Shown: in pieces, positions 1 to 4,110 of the stretch | Layout: each line of letters starts with the position of its first letter | How positions within the stretch are numbered: the first letter of the stretch is position 1 | Source of the DNA: an uncultured Eubacteriales bacterium | GTDB taxonomy: Bacteria; Bacillota; Clostridia; Oscillospirales; Oscillospiraceae | DNA length: 10,838 bases | Reading direction: 5' to 3' | NCBI GenBank assembly: GCA_900547405.1 | Contig: URGL01000073.1 | Coordinates: forward strand, 1-10,838 | Translations under genes and position numbers: made by a program | The notes under the pieces: generated by a model | What the model was told of the DNA's origin: nothing | Database searches by the model: none | What the model saw: the letters and a program-made list of their open reading frames with translations, nothing else

Positions 1-53
1 CGCCCCACACCCGTCAGGGCTTCGCCCTGCCACCCTCTCCCAGGAGAGGGTTT
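1..53 (-). repeat. Nested-palindrome intergenic repeat, copy A (truncated by window edge)
   Basis: Read on the minus strand, this begins with the perfect hairpin CCCTCTCC-TG-GGAGAGGG (plus positions 33-50). It continues with the stem CAGGGC-GAA-GCCCTG and the start of the GGGGCG segment, and matches copy B at 6205-6320 almost base for base. The rest lies outside the window. It directly follows, and partly encodes, the 3' end of thiN in the gene-sense direction. No transposase is associated. Confidence 0.85.
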
Positions 54-682
54 TTCATCCGTTCCGGCAGTCCTGCCGCTTTGCGCCAGAGGACCAGAAG
101 GGAGCCGTCCTTTACGGCGATCCGGGCGCTCTTTTCCGTAAAATGGTTGCTGACGCCCAGGGGGAAGCCGGGGGTCAATACCCCGTGGTGCAGTTCATAA
201 TAGAGCCCCTCGATGGTGACGCCTTTCGCCTCCGGCCCCATGCAGAAGACGGAGATGTCCCCCTCCTTCCCGCCGGGAAACCGGAGCTCTCCGTTGCGGA
301 TCACCGTGGCGCAGAAGCTCAGGCCCACCAGGGTGCCCTGGGCCCCATGGTCGCAGAGGTATTGCAGCAGCTGGTAGTTGGCTACCGTGTGGTCGAGCCT
401 TGGGCCGTCCAGGCTGCCGTAGACCAGATAGTCCCGGAAGCCCTTTTTGAGTCCCAGCTTCACCGCCAGCATGCCGTCGGTGTCGTCCTTCTCCACGGGG
501 TAGACCTCCGCCCCGGTGGGGATATAGTCCAGGGAGTCGAAGTCCCCGATGATGGCGTTGGGGGTCAGTCCCAGCTGGTTTACATAAGTTAACCCGCCGT
601 CGGCGGCGATGATGTAGCTTCCTTCCGCCGGCTCTATCAGGCCCTCAAAGCCCCCGGCGCAGAAGATCAGACATTTCCCCAT
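14..682 (-). CDS. thiN: Thiamine diphosphokinase (thiamine pyrophosphokinase)
   Basis: This cytosolic enzyme transfers pyrophosphate from ATP to thiamine to make thiamine diphosphate, the last step of cofactor salvage. Family motifs are visible in the 222 residues: AADGG (26-30), GDFDS (46-50), KDDTD (65-69, acidic metal/ATP site), RLDH (95-98) and GVSNHF (176-181, thiamine-binding domain). The start is supported by an AAGGAAGG ribosome site just upstream on the minus strand. Family members are usually about 210-215 residues, and the conserved part ends near W199. The last dozen residues (NPLLGEGGRAKP) and the stop codon are encoded by repeat copy A, so the tail is probably a non-functional accretion. 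In many Firmicutes thiN follows rsgA-rpe. Here the upstream neighbour is divergent lexA, so thiN starts its own transcription unit. No TPP riboswitch was recognised in the 200-base gap. Confidence 0.95.
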   Translation of the reverse strand: MGKCLIFCAGGFEGLIEPAEGSYIIAADGGLTYVNQLGLTPNAIIGDFDSLDYIPTGAEVYPVEKDDTDGMLAVKLGLKKGFRDYLVYGSLDGPRLDHTVANYQLLQYLCDHGAQGTLVGLSFCATVIRNGELRFPGGKEGDISVFCMGPEAKGVTIEGLYYELHHGVLTPGFPLGVSNHFTEKSARIAVKDGSLLVLWRKAAGLPERMKNPLLGEGGRAKP

Positions 683-704
683 AGTGACACCTTCCTTTTG
701 TCTT

Positions 705-732
705 ATTTTAACACAGCTATTGGAAAAAGAAA
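705..732 (-). promoter_or_regulatory. Candidate thiN promoter
   Basis: On the minus strand a TAAAAT -10 box (plus 705-710) lies 16 bases from a weak TTTCTT -35 box (727-732). It sits about 25 bases upstream of the thiN start in an AT-rich divergent spacer. This is only a sequence match and the -35 is poor. Confidence 0.35.
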
Positions 733-843
733 CAGAAAAAATGTAAATAAATGGAGCGTCGGAACCCTTTGCCGAGAAAACCCGGCGGAAAGAAAAAATT
801 TTCTGGCTGATAGGAAAAAACCATAGCTTTTTTCACTCATTTG

Positions 844-852
844 TGCTATTAT
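844..852 (+). promoter_or_regulatory. Candidate extended -10 promoter of lexA
   Basis: TG-C-TATTAT (844-852) matches an extended -10 element, which does not need a good -35 box. It lies about 32 bases before the lexA start, in the AT-rich thiN-lexA spacer. I did not find a convincing Bacillus-type SOS operator (GAAC-N4-GTTC) in 683-883, although lexA is normally autoregulated. The operator of this lineage may differ. Confidence 0.4.
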
Positions 853-883
853 AAAATCGATTAAACAGAATCGAGGTGCGGCC

Positions 884-1459
884 ATGCCCAGAACCAGCAA
901 TAAAGCCGAAAAAATCGTTGAATTCGTCAATGCCTTTGTGGCCGAAAACGGCTATTCTCCCTCCGTCCGGGAGATCGGTGAGGCCGTGGGCCTTCGCTCC
1001 ACCGCTTCGGTGAGCTACCACCTCCAGGCTTTGCAGGAGAAGGGGGTCTTTCAGCAGCCTCCCGTCAAGGGCCGGAAGCGGGCCCTGGTCAGCGGCAGCC
1101 GCCAGGGGCAGATCCCCGTCATTGGTATGGTCACGGCCGGTCTGCCCATCCTGGCCATAGAAAACCAGGAGGGTACCATTCCCTGGGAGGACCCCAGCTG
1201 CTTCGCCCTCCGGGTCCGGGGGGACAGCATGGTGGGCGCCGGCATTCTGAGCGGCGACAAGGTGGTGGTCCGGCCCCAGACAACGGCGGAGGACGGCCAG
1301 ATCGTGGTGGCCATGATCGGTGACGAAGCCACCGTCAAGCGCCTGCGCCGGAGAAACGGGGAGATCTGGCTCATGCCGGAAAACGACAGCTATGACCCCA
1401 TCGACGGCACCGAAGCCCAGATCCTGGGCCTGGTCAAGGGCGTTGTCCGGGAATATTGA
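884..1459 (+). CDS. lexA: LexA SOS repressor / self-cleaving serine protease
   Basis: LexA represses DNA-damage genes and inactivates itself by RecA-stimulated autocleavage. The 191 residues have the normal length and order. An N-terminal winged helix-turn-helix (about 1-65, with YSPSVREIGEAVGLRS as recognition region) is followed by a short linker and a C-terminal S24 peptidase domain (about 75-190). All catalytic features are visible: the Ala85-Gly86 cleavage bond in VTAGLP, nucleophile Ser115 in GDSM, and general base Lys152 in ATVKRL. The protein should therefore be fully functional. The start ATG follows TCGAGGTGCGGCC, with a modest GAGGTG ribosome site. lexA is divergent from thiN and converges on a small minus-strand gene through a shared hairpin. 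It is probably monocistronic. Confidence 0.97.
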   Translation: MPRTSNKAEKIVEFVNAFVAENGYSPSVREIGEAVGLRSTASVSYHLQALQEKGVFQQPPVKGRKRALVSGSRQGQIPVIGMVTAGLPILAIENQEGTIPWEDPSCFALRVRGDSMVGAGILSGDKVVVRPQTTAEDGQIVVAMIGDEATVKRLRRRNGEIWLMPENDSYDPIDGTEAQILGLVKGVVREY

Positions 1460-1463
1460 CGCG

Positions 1464-1502
1464 AAAAGGGCTGTCTCAAAAAAAGTGAGACAGCCCCTTC
1501 TT
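1464..1502. terminator. Shared hairpin terminator between lexA and the convergent small gene
   Basis: Perfect 11-bp stem GGGCTGTCTCA (1468-1478) / TGAGACAGCCC (1486-1496) with an A-rich loop. On the minus strand the stem is followed by TTTT, a usable intrinsic terminator for the small gene ending at 1508. On the plus strand only TTCTT follows, so it is a weaker terminator for lexA. Confidence 0.75.
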
Positions 1503-1507
1503 GGCGG

Positions 1508-1735
1508 CTACAGCTCTGTGAAGAGAAACTTCTCCATGAGTCCGTCGCATACGGTATGGACGGTCACGGTCCCCGGCCCGGTCCGGTCTACGGTCAGCTG
1601 GACCTCCTTGCCCTTCAGCCGTTGGCGGACAAAGCTTTCCGGATCGTCACAGGCCACCTCCTCGAAAAAGACGTCCCGCATCTGGTTGTTGCGGCACAGA
1701 TTCTGGATCTCGTGCACCAGTTCATATTCCTTCAT
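1508..1735 (-). CDS. Small uncharacterised protein (75 aa)
   Basis: The start was set at the ATG preceded by GGGGAGG at 8-base spacing. A longer frame upstream would add 18 residues (from 1789) that overlap the ribosome site, and was rejected. The protein begins MKEYELVHEIQNLC and ends CDGLMEKFLFTEL. It is acidic, without signal peptide or membrane segment. A helical N-terminal half is followed by what looks like a small beta region (KEVQLTVDRT, GTVTVHTV). It carries Cys at 14, 29 and 63, with no metal-binding spacing. It resembles short conserved hypothetical proteins of Clostridia (possibly the DUF6061 group, recalled without certainty). I cannot assign a function. It is divergent from the BrnA-like gene and shares a terminator with lexA, but there is no evidence it belongs to the SOS response. 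Confidence 0.75.
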   Translation of the reverse strand: MKEYELVHEIQNLCRNNQMRDVFFEEVACDDPESFVRQRLKGKEVQLTVDRTGPGTVTVHTVCDGLMEKFLFTEL

Positions 1736-1778
1736 AATAAAACCTCCCCTGGCTTTGATGCCAAGAAGCAAAAAAATC

Positions 1779-1806
1779 TTGACAATCATTCTTAAATACG
1801 TATAAT
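1779..1806 (+). promoter_or_regulatory. Near-consensus sigma-A promoter of the BrnA-like gene
   Basis: TTGACA (1779-1784), a 16-base spacer, then TATAAT (1801-1806). Both hexamers are perfect. Transcription would begin near 1813, and an AGGTGAT ribosome site precedes the ATG at 1841. Confidence 0.85.
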
Positions 1807-1814
1807 ATAATTAT
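1802..1814. promoter_or_regulatory. Candidate autoregulatory operator over the -10 box
   Basis: Inverted repeat ATAAT-ATA-ATTAT overlaps the -10 box and the predicted start site of a ribbon-helix-helix gene. Proteins of that fold commonly bind short palindromes in their own promoters. The sequence is AT-rich, so chance palindromes are likely. Confidence 0.3.
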
Positions 1815-1840
1815 GGAAAACCTACTCTTGAGGTGATATC

Positions 1841-2056
1841 ATGAGAGACGAATATAACATCAGTGAGTTGAATCCAAGAAGAAATCCCTACGCCAAGCAA
1901 CTGAAAAAGCAGATCACGATCAATATTGACAGCAGTACCATCGACTATTTCAAAGCTCTGGCGGAAAGCAAGGGGATCCCCTACCAAACGCTGATCAACC
2001 TATATCTGAGAGATTGTGCCGACAACCGGCGGCAGCCCCAGATTTCTTGGCAGTAA
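1841..2056 (+). CDS. BrnA-type / ribbon-helix-helix antitoxin-like DNA-binding protein
   Basis: The 71-residue protein has a basic N-terminus (NPRRNPYAKQLKKQ), a beta strand ITINID (about 25-30), helix A TIDYFKALAESK, the turn GIPYQT and helix B LINLYLRDCA. This is the ribbon-helix-helix arrangement of the BrnA/CopG antitoxin group, which binds operator DNA as a dimer and, in BrnTA, neutralises the RNase toxin BrnT. An AGGTGAT ribosome site sits directly before the start. A BrnT gene would be expected immediately upstream. Instead there is a divergent, unrelated small gene, and a hairpin terminator follows the stop, so this copy is a solitary antitoxin or transcription regulator. Its promoter is strong and probably autoregulated. 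Family call is good; role is inferred. Confidence 0.8.
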   Translation: MRDEYNISELNPRRNPYAKQLKKQITINIDSSTIDYFKALAESKGIPYQTLINLYLRDCADNRRQPQISWQ

Positions 2057-2069
2057 GGAGTTTTTTCAG

Positions 2070-2104
2070 GCACGGTGCGACGTTGAAGCGTACCGTGCTT
2101 CTTT
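2070..2104 (+). terminator. Intrinsic terminator after the BrnA-like gene
   Basis: Stem GCACGGT (2070-2076) / ACCGTGC (2092-2098), with inner CG pairs possible, followed by TTCTTT. It lies 13 bases after the stop codon. Confidence 0.7.
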
Positions 2105-2182
2105 AGTATACCACAGCCACCACTGAAAAACTGCCCAAAAACGGAATGCTGAAATTGTAAAAATTCACCAAAATTTGGGAGA

Positions 2183-2211
2183 TTGCTTTTTCTGGGCCTC
2201 TCCGGTATAAT
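2183..2211 (+). promoter_or_regulatory. Promoter of the MATE transporter gene
   Basis: TTGCTT (2183-2188), a 17-base spacer, and a perfect TATAAT (2206-2211), about 34 bases before the chosen start codon at 2245. No operator-like palindrome or attenuator is evident, so the pump may be constitutive. Confidence 0.7.
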
Positions 2212-2244
2212 TCCCTGGAAATGATGAGAAAAAGGAGACGTTTT

Positions 2245-3585
2245 ATGGCAAATCGCAGTGTGGACATGACCCACGGCAGTGTTTTCCGGCATGTGATCAT
2301 CTTTACTTTTCCCCTGCTGATCGGCAACCTCTTTCAGCAGTTTTATAATCTGGTGGATTCTCTGGTGGTGGGCAACTTTGTAGGGGCCAACGCTCTGGCG
2401 GCGGTGGGCACCTGCGGGAGCCTGAACTATCTGATCTTTGCCCTGTCCTCCGGGCTTTCCGTGGGCCTGGGCATTCTGGCGGCCCAGGCCTTCGGGGCCA
2501 AAAACACCGGGGACATCCGCCGCATTGTGGCAGGGGGTATTTACATTCTGGGAGGCGCGGGGCTCCTGGTGAGCCTGGCGGGCTATGCCCTGGCCCCCGG
2601 CCTTTTGCGGCTTCTCCGGGCCCCGGACAGCGTGCTGCCGGATGCCACGGTCTACCTGCGGCTTCTCTGCCTGGGCACGGTGCCGGTGGCTCTGTACAAC
2701 GGCATTGCCTCCATCCTTCGGGCCATGGGGGACTCCAGGACCAGCCTGTATTTCCTCATTGCCGCCAGCCTGATCAATGTGGTGCTGGATCTGGTGTTTG
2801 TGCTGGGGGCGGGGCTGGGGGTCTTCGGCGTGGGCCTGGCTACCCTGATCTCCCAGATCGCCTCCTTTGTCATCAGCCTGGTCTACGCTTTGGCCAGGGT
2901 CAGTGTGTTCCGGCTCCGGCGGGAGGAGCTGAAATTTGACCCGGAGACCGTCAAGCGGGCCCTGGCTTTGGGCATCCCCGTGGCGGCCCAGACCTCCATC
3001 ATCTCCGTGTCCACCATGGTGCTCCAGGGGGTGGTCAACGGCTTCGGCGAGACGGTGATGGCCGCCTACACGGTGGTGGACCGGGTGGAGCAGATCGTCC
3101 AGCAGCCCTACAACTCTTTGAGCACGGCCCTGACCACCTTCGCCGGGCAAAACGTGGGAGCCCAGCGGCTGGACCGGGTGAAGCAGGGCTTCCGGGTATC
3201 CGTGTATTTGGCACTGGGCTTTAGCCTTTTGCTGCTGCCCATTGCCTACGGCTTCGGCCCCCAGATCATCGGCATCTTCGTCAAGGAGCCGGAGGTCATT
3301 GCCATCGGCGCAAGGGCCCTGAAGATCAACAGCCTGTTCTATTTCGCCCTGGGCATGATCTATGTGCCCCGGTCCATTCTCAACGGCTGCGGGGACTCGG
3401 CCTTTGCCATGATCAATGGCATTACGGAGGTCATCTGCCGCGTTGTCTATTCCAACGTCTTCACCCGCATCAGCGCCATCGGCTGCTGGGGCATCTGGAT
3501 CACCACCGGCTTCACCTGGGGCACCACCGCCCTGGTGTGCCTCCACCGGTACTTCCGGGGGAAGTGGAGACGGATGTTTGATTGA
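2245..3585 (+). CDS. MATE family multidrug/metabolite efflux transporter
   Basis: This is an inner-membrane antiporter of the MATE superfamily, which uses Na+ or H+ gradients to export cationic drugs or metabolites. The substrate cannot be told from sequence. The 446 residues match the usual length of about 450 and should form 12 membrane helices in two MatE halves (about 17-175 and 235-400). The first helix shows the characteristic FPLLIGNLFQQFYNLVDSLV with GANALAAVG after it. The second half repeats it as GIPVAAQTSIISVSTMVLQG. The start was placed at the ATG with AAAGGAG seven bases upstream. An in-frame ATG pair at 2221 lacks a ribosome site and would add eight residues. The gene has its own promoter and is probably monocistronic. 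The hairpin after it lacks a U-tract on this strand, so its transcript may end at the toxin-antitoxin terminator downstream. Confidence 0.93.
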   Translation: MANRSVDMTHGSVFRHVIIFTFPLLIGNLFQQFYNLVDSLVVGNFVGANALAAVGTCGSLNYLIFALSSGLSVGLGILAAQAFGAKNTGDIRRIVAGGIYILGGAGLLVSLAGYALAPGLLRLLRAPDSVLPDATVYLRLLCLGTVPVALYNGIASILRAMGDSRTSLYFLIAASLINVVLDLVFVLGAGLGVFGVGLATLISQIASFVISLVYALARVSVFRLRREELKFDPETVKRALALGIPVAAQTSIISVSTMVLQGVVNGFGETVMAAYTVVDRVEQIVQQPYNSLSTALTTFAGQNVGAQRLDRVKQGFRVSVYLALGFSLLLLPIAYGFGPQIIGIFVKEPEVIAIGARALKINSLFYFALGMIYVPRSILNGCGDSAFAMINGITEVICRVVYSNVFTRISAIGCWGIWITTGFTWGTTALVCLHRYFRGKWRRMFD

Positions 3586-3587
3586 CA

Positions 3588-3629
3588 AAAAAGCACCGGC
3601 CCTCCCCTTGACGAAGGGGTGGGCCGGTG
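3588..3629 (-). terminator. Long hairpin: minus-strand terminator overlapping the antitoxin-RNA promoter
   Basis: CACCGGCCC-T-CCCCTT (3594-3609) pairs with AAGGGG-T-GGGCCGGTG (3614-3629) around a 4-base loop: 15 pairs with one T-T mismatch. Read on the minus strand it is followed by C-TTTTTT (3593-3587), a strong intrinsic terminator. Read on the plus strand there is an A-tract before and no U-tract after. It may serve as a backstop for toxin mRNA read-through and only poorly as the MATE terminator. Confidence 0.7.
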
Positions 3630-3636
3630 GTATAAT
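3608..3636 (+). promoter_or_regulatory. Promoter of the putative antitoxin RNA
   Basis: TTGACG (3608-3613), exactly 17 bases, then TATAAT (3631-3636). The -35 box occupies the loop of the preceding hairpin and the spacer is its right arm. No protein gene with a ribosome site follows within 400 bases, so the product is most likely a non-coding RNA starting near 3643. Confidence 0.75.
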
Positions 3637-3642
3637 GAAGAT

Positions 3643-3737
3643 GAAGAGAGGGCACCGCCGATAGACGGTTCGCCTCCTCGTTTACCGGAAAAAGTAACCG
3701 TTAAAGTTGGGAAGCTTTTGTGGGCGGTTACTTTTTC
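3643..3737 (+). ncRNA. Putative antisense antitoxin RNA of a type I toxin-antitoxin pair
   Basis: The predicted start is seven bases after the TATAAT box, and the predicted end is the U-tract of the bidirectional terminator at 3689-3736, giving about 95 nt. It converges on the toxin gene. The two transcripts would overlap tail to tail by about 50 nt, including the last Lys codons and stop of the toxin. Two internal segments also resemble the sense strand of the toxin leader: ACCGCC with purine-rich flank (3637-3659 against 3876-3899), and TCGCC-n-CC-nnn-TTT (3670-3683 against the ribosome-site region 3823-3836, 11 of 14 identical). The RNA could therefore pair with the leader as well. Family knowledge: TxpA/RatA, Fst/par and C. 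difficile holin-like toxin loci use convergent antisense RNAs. That this RNA is made and acts as antitoxin is inference. Confidence 0.65.
3689..3736. terminator. Bidirectional terminator shared by toxin mRNA and antitoxin RNA
   Basis: Perfect 12-bp inverted repeat AAAAAGTAACCG (3689-3700) / CGGTTACTTTTT (3725-3736), with a possible inner AAAG/CTTT helix. It gives a U-tract on both strands. The toxin stop codon TAA lies within the stem. Confidence 0.88.
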
Positions 3738-3820
3738 TTGTTCATCTGGATGATCATGATGATCAGCTCAGCAAGACCAATAAGGACCAAACAAAACTCA
3801 TAAAGTTCGGATGTAGTCAT
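3728..3820 (-). CDS. Type I toxin peptide, holin-like toxin family (30 aa)
   Basis: The short ORF reads MTTSELYEFCLVLIGLAELI, continues through IMIIQMN and ends with three Lys. One hydrophobic helix (about residues 9-25) is preceded by an acidic start and followed by a basic tail. This is the layout of the 'putative holin-like toxin' / TxpA-BsrE-type peptides, which insert in the cell membrane and depolarise it when over-produced. The ribosome site AAAGGGGGTGG lies before the ATG. The gene has a consensus promoter (3944-3972), a leader of about 115 nt with strong secondary structure, and a stop codon inside a bidirectional terminator. The convergent RNA promoter at 3608-3636 supplies the expected antisense partner. 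Reading frame, promoter and terminators are seen directly; toxicity is inferred from the family. Confidence 0.82.
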   Translation of the reverse strand: MTTSELYEFCLVLIGLAELIIMIIQMNKKK

Positions 3821-3826
3821 TATCGC

Positions 3827-3875
3827 CACCCCCTTTCCTTCGGGAACAGGGGGTGAGAAAGTATCTGCACCCCCT
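3827..3875 (-). promoter_or_regulatory. Toxin mRNA leader switch that can bury the ribosome-binding site
   Basis: On the mRNA strand AGGGGGTG occurs at 3875-3868 and again as the ribosome site at 3834-3827. Between them is CACCCCCT (3855-3848), complementary to both. Pairing with the ribosome site gives 8 bp, a bulged G, 4 more bp (TTCC/GGAA) and a CGAA loop, burying the ribosome site. Pairing with the upstream copy gives an 8-bp stem with a 12-base loop and frees it. The two folds exclude each other. Confidence 0.65.
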
Positions 3876-3923
3876 GAAGAAGGAGGAAGCAGAACCGCCT
3901 ACCGTTTTATGGCAGTGCCCAAT

Positions 3924-3937
3924 GGTTCCAAAGAACC
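3924..3937 (-). promoter_or_regulatory. 5'-terminal hairpin of toxin mRNA or operator palindrome
   Basis: GGTTC-TTTG-GAACC on the minus strand begins exactly at the predicted transcription start (3937, seven bases after the -10 box). As RNA it makes a 5-bp hairpin flush with the 5' end, which would protect against 5' decay. As DNA it could be an operator. Confidence 0.45.
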
Positions 3938-3943
3938 AAGAAC

Positions 3944-3972
3944 ATTGTAGCAAATGTGTCGGAAAATGTCAA
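3944..3972 (-). promoter_or_regulatory. Promoter of the toxin gene
   Basis: On the minus strand: TTGACA (plus 3967-3972), exactly 17 bases, then TACAAT (3944-3949). Transcription would start near 3937 and run to about 3688, giving an mRNA of about 250 nt. Confidence 0.85.
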
Positions 3973-4030
3973 TAAGGCGTGCAGGGGCGGTCTTCCCGGC
4001 AAAAAACAAATTCTCCTTTAATATTCCATG

Positions 4031-4062
4031 AATTCTACCCGGATAGGGTAGAATTTTTTTTT
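4031..4062 (+). terminator. Strong intrinsic terminator upstream of the U32 peptidase gene
   Basis: Stem AATTCTACCC (4031-4040) / GGGTAGAATT (4046-4055) with loop GGATA, running into nine Ts (4054-4062). There is no plus-strand protein gene directly before it. The candidates it would stop are read-through of the antitoxin RNA and of the MATE transcript. Confidence 0.88.
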
Positions 4063-4068
4063 GGAATG

Positions 4069-4077
4069 TGGTAAAAT
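4069..4077 (+). promoter_or_regulatory. Candidate extended -10 promoter of the U32 peptidase gene
   Basis: TG-G-TAAAAT lies just after the terminator U-tract and about 34 bases before the start codon. The only -35 candidate (TAGAAT, 4049-4054) falls inside the terminator's right arm. Position fits; the -35 is weak. Confidence 0.45.
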
Positions 4078-4110
4078 GAACCCAAGTATACCATATGGAG
4101 AGAAGAGCTT

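Noticed and set aside
683..883. TPP riboswitch or SOS operator in the thiN-lexA spacer
   Set aside because: I looked for the conserved CTGAGA/ACCTGA parts of a THI-box and for GAAC-N4-GTTC and saw neither on either strand.
1320..1805. 161-codon plus-strand frame spanning the lexA end, terminator and small gene
   Set aside because: It crosses a terminator hairpin and two genes out of frame, has no ribosome site, and has Ser/Arg-rich shadow composition.
2221..2244. Earlier ATG pair for the MATE gene
   Set aside because: No ribosome site; the AAAGGAG lies downstream of it and fits the ATG at 2245.
1981..3588. 535-codon open frame on the minus strand
   Set aside because: It lies antisense to the MATE gene and is rich in His, Gly, Gln and Pro, as expected from reading GC-rich codons backwards. 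No ribosome site or recognisable domain.
3635..3664. Tiny ORF (MKMKRGHRR) at the start of the putative antitoxin RNA
   Set aside because: Its first ATG overlaps the -10 box, there is no ribosome site, and it ends after nine codons. The RNA is more likely non-coding.
3924..3937. GGTTC-N4-GAACC as a LexA operator linking the toxin to the SOS response
   Set aside because: The Firmicutes SOS box has GAAC-N4-GTTC, the opposite half-site order. A 5' mRNA hairpin explains the palindrome better.
3902..4006. Possible leader ORF on the minus strand with TTG start after AAAGGAG, about 33 codons
   Set aside because: It spans the toxin promoter, so the toxin transcript would not carry its start. No promoter was seen upstream and the composition is uninformative.
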